Source: Clostridia bacterium | GTDB taxonomy: Bacteria > Bacillota > Clostridia > Oscillospirales > Acutalibacteraceae | Length of the DNA: 64,000 nucleotides | Direction of reading: 5' to 3' | Assembly: GCA_017537245.1 (NCBI GenBank) | Contig: JAFYLD010000051.1 | Location: 45,133-109,132, forward strand | Part shown: one piece after another, positions 16,920 to 25,403 of the stretch | Position numbering within the stretch: the first letter of the stretch is position 1 | Layout: each line of letters begins with the position of its first letter | Notes under the pieces: generated by a model | Told to the model about the DNA's origin: nothing | Database searches by the model: none | The model's input: only the letters and a program-made list of their open reading frames with translations | Program-made: the position numbers and the translations under genes

Positions 16920-18449
16920 TTATTGTTTCTGCTTATTTATGTATAATACTGCAAATACTGCGCCACCGGCAAGAATTACAACACCTACAATTACGGCTAT
17001 AAGCCATGGGAATTCGCTCTCGTCAGCAGCATCGTTTTTATCGGTGCTATCTTCAATAGCGCCAATTGTTGTTGTATCTTCTGGTGTTTCAGCGTCGGTA
17101 ACTGTTTCTTTTTTATCGCCGCAATACGCACAAACATCATCGTCGCCATAGACGTGTAGCTGTGGCTCGATTACCTCGCGACCGCTAATATAAGTCTTAC
17201 AATCAAGGCAATACTCACCTTCTGTAAAGCCCTCTGCGTCGCATCTTGCCTCTTCTGCCGCTACAACTTGAATGTTTTTGTGCTTGCAGTTTGTATCAAC
17301 CGTAGTTGAAGTGGTTGAACTGCTGGTGTTGCTAGAAGTGTTACTTGACGTATTGCTTGATGGCTTGCTAGAAGTATTGCTTGATGTGTTGGTGTTTGGT
17401 TTGCTGGTTGTGTTGCTAGAAGTATTGCTTGAGGTGTTATTGCTGCTAGTATTACTGCTTGTGTTACCAGACTGTGTATTTGAGCTATTGTTATTGCCTG
17501 GATTTGGAGCAGGTGTATTAGCGCCCTTCTTTGCCTCACCAGATGGTGTTGCATAATCGGTTGGTACGTCGGTACCAAGCAAAACGAATGCTAGCTCAGG
17601 GTAGTCAACAAACACGTTACGTGTGCCAGTGATAGACTGAACAGAGTCGTTACGACCGAGTTCCCAAGTATCTACAGGGTCAGCTTCTATCCACTCTAGC
17701 AATACGGCTCTGCTTTCGATTACGCCGCCTGTACCATAGATACCGTTTGGATTATATGAACCTGTGTTTATACAGCCCCAACGAACGTATTGATAAAGCA
17801 CGATTCTTGCTACGTCACCACGAAGGTCGTGTTTGCCGCCTGATTCACTGTTAGGGTTATAATAACCACTACTCTTACCATAAGCCTTGTTGCCACGGCT
17901 ACCGTTTTCGCTAGTCGCTGTTGGACGAAGCATCATAATATCGTTTTCGCCGTCGCCTGCTTTATCGCCCTTACTGTTTGGCCAACAATGTTCACGGTTC
18001 CAGGTGTTACCACTGTCCCAAGAAGGACCAATTTCTTTACCAGAATAGAAAGAAGAAATCTTTTTGCTGGTCTTACCGCTGTTTTGACAGTCGGTATATT
18101 GGAATTTATCTCTTGTTGCATTATAAGAAGTAACGTATGAATGGTTGCTCTTCATCAAGCTTTGAAGTTCTTTGTAAAGCGCGCTTGATGGAACTGCGCT
18201 TTCGGTAGCGCTACCGGCCAATGCAGAGAGTTTTGCATAACTTGTGTTGTTCTTGGTATAAAATGCTTCTGCATTTGGTGACAAGAAGGTTGCAAGTTCT
18301 TCACGTACACCCCAGTTATATATGTAGTTACTATTTTTTACATAGTCAACTGTAGCCGCCTCGGCTGAAAAGCTCATGCCGAATACTACGCTAAAGCAAA
18401 GTATAAGTGATAATACTATGCTAATTGAACGTTTTGTAATGTTTTTCAT
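16920..18449 (-). CDS. secreted endonuclease I family nuclease with Cys-rich module and membrane anchor
   Basis: 509 residues from ATG 18449; the longer frame from 18488 would place a hydrophilic tail before the signal peptide (MKNITKRSISIVLSLILCFS, cleavage near AEA-A, 31). The endonuclease I core is seen as NREHCWPNSKGDK (Glu153, His154), NDIMMLRPTATSENGSRGN and RGDVARIVLYQYVRW; the family typically has His where the first Met of IMML stands here. A Ser/Asn/Thr linker (about 300-390, short SSNT-type repeats), a Cys-rich module (395-460: CKHK, CLDC, CAYCGD) and a helix (480-502) with a basic tail follow, shared with two other surface proteins of the window. It likely degrades extracellular DNA and RNA at the cell surface. 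It follows the 5'-nucleotidase gene on the same strand after 65 bases. Confidence 0.85.
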   Translation of the reverse strand: MKNITKRSISIVLSLILCFSVVFGMSFSAEAATVDYVKNSNYIYNWGVREELATFLSPNAEAFYTKNNTSYAKLSALAGSATESAVPSSALYKELQSLMKSNHSYVTSYNATRDKFQYTDCQNSGKTSKKISSFYSGKEIGPSWDSGNTWNREHCWPNSKGDKAGDGENDIMMLRPTATSENGSRGNKAYGKSSGYYNPNSESGGKHDLRGDVARIVLYQYVRWGCINTGSYNPNGIYGTGGVIESRAVLLEWIEADPVDTWELGRNDSVQSITGTRNVFVDYPELAFVLLGTDVPTDYATPSGEAKKGANTPAPNPGNNNSSNTQSGNTSSNTSSNNTSSNTSSNTTSKPNTNTSSNTSSKPSSNTSSNTSSNTSSSTTSTTVDTNCKHKNIQVVAAEEARCDAEGFTEGEYCLDCKTYISGREVIEPQLHVYGDDDVCAYCGDKKETVTDAETPEDTTTIGAIEDSTDKNDAADESEFPWLIAVIVGVVILAGGAVFAVLYINKQKQ

Positions 18450-18478
18450 TTTTACATCCCCAAAGTTAATTTTAATAT

Positions 18479-18507
18479 AATATATCACAGTATTTTAAAT
18501 ACTACAA
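18479..18507 (-). promoter_or_regulatory. possible promoter with overlapping palindrome before nuclease gene
   Basis: Minus strand TTGTAG (18502-18507), 17 bases, TATATT (18479-18484). The spacer contains the odd palindrome AGTATTTTAAATACT (18489-18503), a potential operator resembling the one at 25351-25365. Confidence 0.45.
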
Positions 18508-18514
18508 TACAAAT

Positions 18515-20254
18515 TTATGATAATCCGCCGTTTCTAACGTATTCTGCTAACAAGTCACGAGCAAAAACGTTTGGATCATAGCGCTCAACTATTTTCAAAT
18601 TGTTAGGCGCATAGTCGGCAGTGTAGCTATCTACAACTATATAATAGGTAGCGTTTTGGTCAATATTGTTTCTAACACTGTTTCCGTAATCGCCGCAACA
18701 GATAAAGTAATCGTTGTTGTCGGTTTCAAAGAACTTGCGTTTTAGATCGCGTCCCTTTATCGAACAAAGCGTAATTTGATTATCAAAGGTAAAGAGCGAA
18801 CTCAACTGACCGTAGGTTACGTCACCTTTAGCCAAATTGTATGGACTACGTGTTTTTAAGAATCCACCGCCTAGCACGATTTTGTATTTACTACCCCATG
18901 CTTTTACACCGGTTTCATAATACAAATCGGCAACCAATTGCTCTAGTTCTTCGTCATCGCGATATTTTTTGTTATAACCCAAAACCTCGTTAGCCGCCGA
19001 AATTTGATCTTTATATTTTTCAAGCAGTTTGTCAACAAGTGGGTCATCAGCAAGATTTTGGTACTGACTTGTCGAAATAAGCTCGGCTGTGGTTATCTTG
19101 CTTTGATTAGTAACCGAGTTTATAGCGATCTCTGCGTGTGAAATACCGCCTTTGTTATCGCCGCGATTTTGTATGTGGTAAACACCGTGCTCGTCGATTA
19201 AGCGATAGCCTTGGTGGGTGTGTCCCTCAAACACCAAATCTACGTATCCGTTTGACAATGCCACGTCGTAATAAGAATTGATTTGTGACGCAGAAACCTG
19301 GGTTGTAGAGCTGTAATTTGAATTTTCGTAACCGTCGTGCAATATGTACACAATATAGTCGGCACCGTTATTACGCAATTTATCGGCCTCGGCCTTTACA
19401 AGCGCGGTAAGTTGGCTACCAACCTTAAAGTAAACGTCTTTGCACTTGTCAACTGCAATTGAAGAATAGCAGTCACCAATCGCTCCGATAAAACCAATTT
19501 GTACCTGACCTAAATTCACCATAACTGATGGCTCGCAATAAGAAGCCAATTTGTTTGTCGCTCTATCATATATATTTATAGCAAGCAATGGAAACTCGGC
19601 AAAGTCTGCGTTGTTTTTAATATATTCGCTACCCCAGTCGAACTCGTGGTTACCAATAGCCATTGCGGTAAAGTCCATTTCGTTCATCCAGTCGGTCATA
19701 ATAATGCCCTTAGTCATATTAGACTCAGCCTGTCCTTGCCACATATCACCCGTCGAGATAAACAACGCGTTATCGTCACTCTCACGCGCGTTTTTAAGAT
19801 ATGTAGTAAGCTCGTCAACACCGATATGACCGTCGCCGTCATCAAGTTTACCGTGCAAATCGTTTATATTGTAAAAATCTACGTAAACTATAACCGAGAG
19901 CTTGCAAACGTCACAAATTTCATCTTTGTTGGCGTCTTTGTGATTTTTGCAACCGTTGTCTTTATCATTTTTATTTGAAGTGTTTGTTTGAGCACCACTA
20001 CTATTGTTTTGTGTAGTAGAATTCGTACTGTTGTTTCCATTTTGTTGGTTATTGCCGCTAGGCTCTTTATTATCGCTAGATGACGATGTCGAATCATCCT
20101 GTGAGCCACCTTCTATAACGGAACCGTTTTCGTCATAAACAATACTACTGTTTTCGCCCGTTTGTTGCGCAGTAGAATCATCGGAACAAGCAGAGCAAAA
20201 GAGTATTGCCAGCGCCAAAAATAATACTAATATTTTTTCTGCAAATTTTTTCAA
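18515..20254 (-). CDS. 5'-nucleotidase/UshA-type phosphatase lipoprotein
   Basis: 579 residues from TTG 20254, chosen because GGTGAT stands four bases upstream; the GTG at 20263 has no ribosome site. Lipobox ends at about Cys23 (FCSAC). A Ser/Asn-rich linker is followed by CKNHKDANKDEICDVC, the same short Cys module as in the neighbouring surface proteins. Metallophosphatase motifs: NINDLHG, STGDMWQG, GNHEFDWG, ILHDGYEN, EGHTHQG. The C-terminal 5'-nucleotidase domain has LGGGFLKTRSPYNLAKGDVT and FTFDNQITL. It should remove phosphate from extracellular nucleotides so nucleosides can be imported. The nuclease gene downstream would supply its substrate. Confidence 0.88.
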   Translation of the reverse strand: MKKFAEKILVLFLALAILFCSACSDDSTAQQTGENSSIVYDENGSVIEGGSQDDSTSSSSDNKEPSGNNQQNGNNSTNSTTQNNSSGAQTNTSNKNDKDNGCKNHKDANKDEICDVCKLSVIVYVDFYNINDLHGKLDDGDGHIGVDELTTYLKNARESDDNALFISTGDMWQGQAESNMTKGIIMTDWMNEMDFTAMAIGNHEFDWGSEYIKNNADFAEFPLLAINIYDRATNKLASYCEPSVMVNLGQVQIGFIGAIGDCYSSIAVDKCKDVYFKVGSQLTALVKAEADKLRNNGADYIVYILHDGYENSNYSSTTQVSASQINSYYDVALSNGYVDLVFEGHTHQGYRLIDEHGVYHIQNRGDNKGGISHAEIAINSVTNQSKITTAELISTSQYQNLADDPLVDKLLEKYKDQISAANEVLGYNKKYRDDEELEQLVADLYYETGVKAWGSKYKIVLGGGFLKTRSPYNLAKGDVTYGQLSSLFTFDNQITLCSIKGRDLKRKFFETDNNDYFICCGDYGNSVRNNIDQNATYYIVVDSYTADYAPNNLKIVERYDPNVFARDLLAEYVRNGGLS

Positions 20255-20295
20255 AATAATCACCCAAATAACAAAATTAAATGTAAAATCAATTT

Positions 20296-20324
20296 ATTAT
20301 ACAACTAAATTATAATTATTACAA
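20296..20324 (-). promoter_or_regulatory. promoter of the 5'-nucleotidase gene
   Basis: Minus strand TTGTAA (20319-20324), 17 bases, TATAAT (20296-20301), about 35 bases before the start codon. Confidence 0.7.
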
Positions 20325-20462
20325 GGGTTTGTTTTTTGCGATATTTTTTTGCAAAAAAATTAAAATTTCAACTTGCTTTACATTGCGCTTTATGATATTA
20401 TGGGAGAAGTAATATAAAATAAAAATACTATGCAATTTTTTACAATAGAGAGTGATCTATAT

Positions 20463-21575
20463 ATGAACAGAAGTTTTCGTCTTTCTACCGCTCTTGACGT
20501 AGATGACCTTCTGCTTGAATGCGTGCCTTACGCCGTGCGTTTGGCAAACGAAAAGTATAAATTTGACCCGCCTCTTACAATACATGAGGTCGACCGTTGG
20601 GGACGTACAGGTACTCGCTCGGACGTTATTTTTGAATTTATGGACAACCCTGATTTCATCTCTTCGCAGCCACCTATTAAAGGCGCGCAGGAGTTTGTTA
20701 AAAAACTTTCTCAAATGACCGAGATATTTATTTCTACCGCAGTTTGGCCCGAATATATGAGCCAACGCTATCAACGCATACTAGAAGTATTTCCCGAAAT
20801 CCCCCGCGATCATATTCTTATCGGCTCGCGCAAGGACAAGATAGACGTTGACATTTTGTTTGACGACGGTCTACACAATATATTAAATTCTACCGCGCCC
20901 TACCCTATTTTAATGCGTCGCCCTTGGAATCAAGAGGCTACCGGTATTATGGCGGTAAACAACTACGACGAGTTTTTAAAGTTTGTTGAAATTATTGCCA
21001 ACAACTATAGCGCAAAGCGTGAAACTTTATCTAACGATAGTAACGGCATTGTCGTTTTGGTTGGCCCTTCCGGCAGTGGCAAAAACGATATCGCCCGCGA
21101 ACTATTATCACAGACCGACGTTTTCGAAAAACTTATAAGCTATAGTACCAATCCAAATTGTGTCAACGACCCAGACGGTTGGTACGAATATATATCTGAA
21201 GAAGATTTTCGCAAAAAGGCAGACGGTGGCGAATTTTGTGAATCAACCACCTATGCGCACCACTTTTATGGTTGCACCAAAGACGACGTCCAAAAAATCT
21301 TGAATTCGGGCAAAAGCGTTTTAACGGTTATGGACATTTGCGGCGCTATGGCGCTTAAAACTTTATTCCACAACGTAATAACAATTTACGTAAAACGCGA
21401 CCGCAAAGGACAAATCACCGCAATACTTGAAAAAGATTGCAGCACCGAGGACAAGACAAACCGTCTTTTGTCAATTCAGGTCGAAACCAGAAATGCTCAG
21501 GTTTGCGATTACATTGTTAAATTTGAAAACGCAAATCAAGCCGTTAAAGAAATTCGCGAAAAACTTAACATCTAG
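20463..21575 (+). CDS. fusion of 5'(3')-deoxyribonucleotidase-like HAD domain and guanylate-kinase-like domain
   Basis: 370 residues from ATG 20463, after GAGAGTGAT. Residues 1-185 look like a 5'(3')-deoxyribonucleotidase of the HAD superfamily: ALDVDDLLLECV (Asp12, Asp14), FISTAVWPEY, KIDVDILFDDGLHNI. Residues about 190-370 look like guanylate kinase: VVLVGPSGSGKND (P-loop 201-207), SYST, GWYEYISEEDF, GEFCESTTYAHHFYGC, GKSVLTVMD. The GMP-binding Arg-rich stretch normally after the STR motif is replaced by NPNCVNDP, so GMP may not be its substrate. The fusion couples a nucleotide phosphatase and a nucleotide kinase-like fold in the cytoplasm. It opens the rightward gene series leading to the ABC transporter. 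A weak promoter TTGCTT-N17-TATTAT lies about 70 bases upstream. Confidence 0.7.
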   Translation: MNRSFRLSTALDVDDLLLECVPYAVRLANEKYKFDPPLTIHEVDRWGRTGTRSDVIFEFMDNPDFISSQPPIKGAQEFVKKLSQMTEIFISTAVWPEYMSQRYQRILEVFPEIPRDHILIGSRKDKIDVDILFDDGLHNILNSTAPYPILMRRPWNQEATGIMAVNNYDEFLKFVEIIANNYSAKRETLSNDSNGIVVLVGPSGSGKNDIARELLSQTDVFEKLISYSTNPNCVNDPDGWYEYISEEDFRKKADGGEFCESTTYAHHFYGCTKDDVQKILNSGKSVLTVMDICGAMALKTLFHNVITIYVKRDRKGQITAILEKDCSTEDKTNRLLSIQVETRNAQVCDYIVKFENANQAVKEIREKLNI

Positions 21576-21601
21576 CACAGGCGAAAGGAACTACATTTTT
21601 T

Positions 21602-22363
21602 ATGGGAATAGATTTACAAAAAGCCAGCTTTGGCAAACGAATTATAGCGCATATATTTGACGTTTTGTTGGTATGCGTGCTTGCCGTTGGTTTTATTACA
21701 ATCATCTCTTCGTCAATCGGTTATGATTCATATATGGAAAAATATGAAAACGACATGAAAAGATATGAATCTCAATATAACGTTAAATTCGACATAACAG
21801 AACAAGAATATAACGATTTTACCGAAGCCGAGCGTAAAAATTATGAAACAGCATGCACTGCGTTTTCAGAAGATACGTCAGTAATTAAAAATTACAACAT
21901 GGTAACAAACCTTATGTTAATAATGTTTACCTTTGGTTTCTTGTTAAGTATTATCATTATTGAATTTGTAATACCACTATTTTTTAAAAATGGACAAACT
22001 ATTGGCAAAAAGATTTTTGGCATTGGACTTATGCATATAGACGGCATAAAAGTATCAAACGTTCAGTTATTTGCCCGTACCGTTCTAGGTAAGTTTGCAA
22101 TTGAGCTTATGATTCCGCTATACATTATTATAATGTTATCATTTAGCGCAGTTGGTATCGTAGGCATAACAATATTACTTATCCTACTTATTACCGAATT
22201 TATTTTCCTCGCGTCATCTGACTCGAATCCACTTATCCACGATAAGCTATCAAATACCGTTGCGGTTGACCTAGCAAGTCAAAAAATCTTTAACACTCGC
22301 GAAGAAATGATAGCGCACGTTAAGGCAATTCACGCCGAAAGAGCTTCACGCTCACCATATTAA
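21602..22363 (+). CDS. RDD-family membrane protein
   Basis: 253 residues. The N-terminal FGKRIIAHIFDVLLVCVLAVG has the Arg-x-x-x-x-x-x-Asp pattern of the RDD family, followed by a long charged extracytoplasmic loop (residues 45-95), a second helix, FKNGQTIGKKIFGIGLM (the second RDD signature), and two or three further helices. Function of RDD proteins is poorly known, with ion transport reported for some. It follows the HAD-kinase fusion after 26 bases with AAAGGAA as ribosome site and precedes the ABC operon by 45 bases, so joint transcription is possible. Confidence 0.75.
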   Translation: MGIDLQKASFGKRIIAHIFDVLLVCVLAVGFITIISSSIGYDSYMEKYENDMKRYESQYNVKFDITEQEYNDFTEAERKNYETACTAFSEDTSVIKNYNMVTNLMLIMFTFGFLLSIIIIEFVIPLFFKNGQTIGKKIFGIGLMHIDGIKVSNVQLFARTVLGKFAIELMIPLYIIIMLSFSAVGIVGITILLILLITEFIFLASSDSNPLIHDKLSNTVAVDLASQKIFNTREEMIAHVKAIHAERASRSPY

Positions 22364-22408
22364 TCGGTGTTTTAAATTGTTACTATTTTCATTCGAAAGG
22401 GAATTGAT

Positions 22409-23512
22409 ATGAAAGTTGTATTAGAAAACCTAACAAAAATTTTCCCAAGCCGTGACAAAAAGTCAGGTCAAGAAGTTATCGCTGTTAACGATTTCACCTT
22501 TGAAATCCCAGACGGTCAACTCGTTGGCTTGCTTGGACCTTCCGGCTGCGGAAAGAGTACCACACTCTATATGATTAGTGGTCTCCAAAAACCATCTAGC
22601 GGTAAAATCTATTTTGGTGAAGACGACGTAACCGAACTCTCTACCGAAAACCGCGGCATCGGTCTTGTGTTCCAAAACTATGCTCTTTATCCACACATGA
22701 CCGTTAAGCAGAACATTATGTTCCCGCTTCAAAACCTAAAGGGCAAAGACAAACTAACAAAAGACGAAATGTTAGAACGCACCGAAAACGCTGCAAGACT
22801 AGTTCAAATTGACGAACTTCTCGAACGTAAGCCAAGCGAACTATCCGGTGGTCAGCAACAACGTGTTGCTATCGCGCGTGCTCTTGTTAAAATGCCTAGA
22901 GTTCTTCTTCTTGACGAACCACTTTCAAACCTTGACGCTCGTCTTCGTTTGCAGACTCGTGAAGAAATTAGACGTATTCAAAAAGAAACAGGCATTACAA
23001 CCATCTTCGTAACACACGACCAAGAAGAGGCTATGTCTATCTCTGATATTATCGTAGTTATGAAACTTGGTGTTGTTCAGCAAATTGGTGAACCACAGTC
23101 AGTTTACGACGATCCAAAGAATTTGTTCGTTGCAAAGTTCCTTGGTACTCCTCCTATCAACGTGCTAGAAGGCAAGGTTGAAAACGGCAAGGTTTACATA
23201 GGCGATGACGACGTACTCGACGTAGCTGGTGTTGAAGATCAAGACGTATATATCGGTATTCGTCCTGAAGGTCTTGAGCCTTCTGATGATGGCAGACTTA
23301 ACTGCACCATCAACAATATTGAGGTTATGGGTCGTGACGCTAGCGTGGTTGCAAGCAATTCTGCTTCTCTTAACCCTGTTGTTCGCGCTATTATCAATTC
23401 TGACGTTCGTATTGATACAACAAAACAAACAATTAAATTCAACGTTAAACCTCACAAATTCTTCCTCTTCAACAAAGAAACCGAAGAGCGTGTGTATTTC
23501 GAGGTGAACTAA
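22409..23512 (+). CDS. ABC transporter ATPase, MalK/UgpC/MsmK type
   Basis: 367 residues. Walker A GPSGCGKST (43-51), Q-loop VFQNYALYPHMTV, signature LSGGQQQR (145-152), Walker B VLLLDEPLSNLDARLR, switch His in VTHDQEEAMS. The C-terminal 130 residues form the OB-type TOBE domain typical for CUT1 importers (GTPPINVLEG, IGIRPEGLEPSDD). It powers the two permeases directly downstream. In most Clostridia a single MsmK serves several transporters, but here the gene heads the operon itself. AAAGGGAATT precedes the ATG. Confidence 0.92.
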   Translation: MKVVLENLTKIFPSRDKKSGQEVIAVNDFTFEIPDGQLVGLLGPSGCGKSTTLYMISGLQKPSSGKIYFGEDDVTELSTENRGIGLVFQNYALYPHMTVKQNIMFPLQNLKGKDKLTKDEMLERTENAARLVQIDELLERKPSELSGGQQQRVAIARALVKMPRVLLLDEPLSNLDARLRLQTREEIRRIQKETGITTIFVTHDQEEAMSISDIIVVMKLGVVQQIGEPQSVYDDPKNLFVAKFLGTPPINVLEGKVENGKVYIGDDDVLDVAGVEDQDVYIGIRPEGLEPSDDGRLNCTINNIEVMGRDASVVASNSASLNPVVRAIINSDVRIDTTKQTIKFNVKPHKFFLFNKETEERVYFEVN

Positions 23513-23513
23513 T

Positions 23514-24449
23514 ATGGTTGAAAGCAGACACCAATGGAAAGCTTGGCTTTACCTCTCACCTGCCATCATCCTTTTGCTCATCTTTACCGTTTGGCCAATA
23601 TTTAACACTTTAAGAATGGCCTTTTTGGACGGTTACGGCAATATGGCTGCTATCGGTGGTAGAACTTTTGAGTTTGGTATTGACAACTTCGTAAAAGTTA
23701 TAGACTATAAAGACTTTTTGCTTTGCTTAAAGAACACCGCTATTTTGTGTGTGGCAACCGTTCCGATTTCTACAATACTAGCGCTTCTTATTGCGGTAGC
23801 TCTTAACTCTATTAAACCACTTCAAAAAACGTTGCAGACAATATTCTTCTTGCCATACGTTACAAACTCTATCGCTATCGGTATGGTATTTGCGGCAATG
23901 TTTAATATAGTAGGTCTTAGAGACGGCGGCACCAACGCGCAAACTTGGGGTATTATCAATAACGCTATTGAATTTTTCGGTGGCGAACCTATCAACTGGA
24001 TAAACGCAGGTTCAACGTACACCGCTAACATATTCGTTATGATAGTGTATATCGTTTGGAATGCATTACCATTTAAGATTTTGATTCTACTTGGCGGTTT
24101 GCAGAGTATTAACAAGCAGTATTACGACGCAGCAAAGGTTGACGGCACACGTAAGTTCCGCGTGCTTACTCGTATTACCGTGCCGCTACTCTCCCCAATG
24201 CTTGCTTACGTAATCATCACCGGCTTTATCGGTGGATTTAAAGAATACTCAAGCATCATCGGTATTTTTGGCGACAAGATGAGTGCTCCTGGTGGCGAAA
24301 GCCTTAACACCATGGTCGGATTCGTGTACGACGCGCTAGCTCGCGACCGTCAAGGTCGTGCGTGCGCCGCAGCTCTTATACTATTCGTCATCATTCTAAT
24401 CGTTACCTTGATAAACAATAAGTTCATCAAGAAACACGTTCATTATTAG
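23514..24449 (+). CDS. ABC transporter permease 1 (CUT1, MalF/UgpA type)
   Basis: 311 residues with six membrane helices; the EAA loop reads YYDAAKVDGTRKFRVLTRIT (residues about 202-221), the contact site for the ATPase. It begins one base after the ATPase stop codon, with GAGGTG of that gene end acting as ribosome site. It forms the heterodimeric channel with the next gene. Relatives import oligosaccharides, glycerol-3-phosphate or similar; the substrate here is undetermined. Confidence 0.92.
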   Translation: MVESRHQWKAWLYLSPAIILLLIFTVWPIFNTLRMAFLDGYGNMAAIGGRTFEFGIDNFVKVIDYKDFLLCLKNTAILCVATVPISTILALLIAVALNSIKPLQKTLQTIFFLPYVTNSIAIGMVFAAMFNIVGLRDGGTNAQTWGIINNAIEFFGGEPINWINAGSTYTANIFVMIVYIVWNALPFKILILLGGLQSINKQYYDAAKVDGTRKFRVLTRITVPLLSPMLAYVIITGFIGGFKEYSSIIGIFGDKMSAPGGESLNTMVGFVYDALARDRQGRACAAALILFVIILIVTLINNKFIKKHVHY

Positions 24450-24460
24450 GAGGTGCCGAT

Positions 24461-25348
24461 ATGTCTAAATCTGTAATGTCAGTTATGCAAGAGCGTGATA
24501 TTCAAAAAAGAACCTTTATGCAAAAAATGTTTAAAATTTTTGGCAAAACAGGTACCTACGCTTTCTTGTTTATAATGGCACTTATCGTGCTCTTTCCGTT
24601 TTATTGGATGATTATTTCTTCTCTTAAAACACTTCCTGAATATCGTCAGGCTATACCTACGTTTTGGCCTAAACAAATCATTTGGGGCAACTACGCCGAA
24701 GCATTTAGCGCGGCAAGTCTTGCTGAATTGTTTACCAATACGGTAATCGTTGGTGTAGCATCTACACTACTTAGTCTTGTTATTACCGTTCTTTCTGCTT
24801 TTGCTTTTGCTAGACTTGAATTCAAAGGCAGAGAAGCAGTATTTGGCGCAATGCTTGCAACAATGATGATTCCTGGTGAACTTTTTACAATCACCAACTA
24901 CATCACTGTAACAAACCTTAAATGGACCGATACGTTCCAAGCGCTTATTGTTCCATTCCTTGTAAGTACGTTTTATATTTACCTACTTCGTCAAAACTTT
25001 ATGCAGATACCTAACGAACTTTATCTTGCAGCAAAGGTTGACGGTACAAGTGATATTAAATATTTGTGGCGCGTTATGATTCCACTTGCTCTACCAACAC
25101 TTATCTCTATCACAATTCTAAAGATGATGGGCGCATGGAACACATACATTTGGCCAAATCTTGTTGCCAAGAACTTGCCACTTATTACAAATGGTTTGCG
25201 TAACGCGTTTACCGATACGTCCGGTCAGGCTAACTACCCTGTTCAGATGGCGGCCGTTGCACTTGTATCTGCTCCGCTATTCCTTGTATTCTTGTTCTTG
25301 CGTAAATATATTATGCAAGGTGTAAGCCGTAGCGGTATTAAGGGTTAA
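24461..25348 (+). CDS. ABC transporter permease 2 (CUT1, MalG/UgpE type)
   Basis: 295 residues, six helices, EAA loop LYLAAKVDGTSDIKYLWRVM (about residues 187-206). AGGAGGTG stands directly upstream of the ATG, 11 bases after the previous stop. Partner of permease 1. A 15-base palindrome follows the stop codon. Confidence 0.92.
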   Translation: MSKSVMSVMQERDIQKRTFMQKMFKIFGKTGTYAFLFIMALIVLFPFYWMIISSLKTLPEYRQAIPTFWPKQIIWGNYAEAFSAASLAELFTNTVIVGVASTLLSLVITVLSAFAFARLEFKGREAVFGAMLATMMIPGELFTITNYITVTNLKWTDTFQALIVPFLVSTFYIYLLRQNFMQIPNELYLAAKVDGTSDIKYLWRVMIPLALPTLISITILKMMGAWNTYIWPNLVAKNLPLITNGLRNAFTDTSGQANYPVQMAAVALVSAPLFLVFLFLRKYIMQGVSRSGIKG

Positions 25349-25350
25349 TA

Positions 25351-25365
25351 GACATTTTAAATGTC
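25351..25365 (+). promoter_or_regulatory. intercistronic palindrome before the binding-protein gene
   Basis: GACATTTTAAATGTC, perfect arms around a central T, in the 55-base gap between permease 2 and the binding protein. Such hairpins can stabilise RNA so the binding protein is made in excess; its core ATTTTAAAT also matches the palindrome at 18489, so an operator is possible too. Confidence 0.4.
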
Positions 25366-25403
25366 CATTATATATTTTAAATTTTGAAAGGAAAGAAAAC
25401 ACT

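Noticed and set aside
17280-17490. Direct-repeat region that looks like a minisatellite or CRISPR-like array
   Set aside because: It encodes the Ser/Asn/Thr linker of the secreted nuclease; repeat units are codon-based, too short and have no unique spacers. No CRISPR array is seen in the window.
14275-20254. Polymorphic toxin or contact-dependent inhibition locus
   Set aside because: The nucleases carry ordinary signal peptides and anchors, without toxin-delivery domains, and they stand with 5'-nucleotidase and salvage genes, which suits nutrition better.
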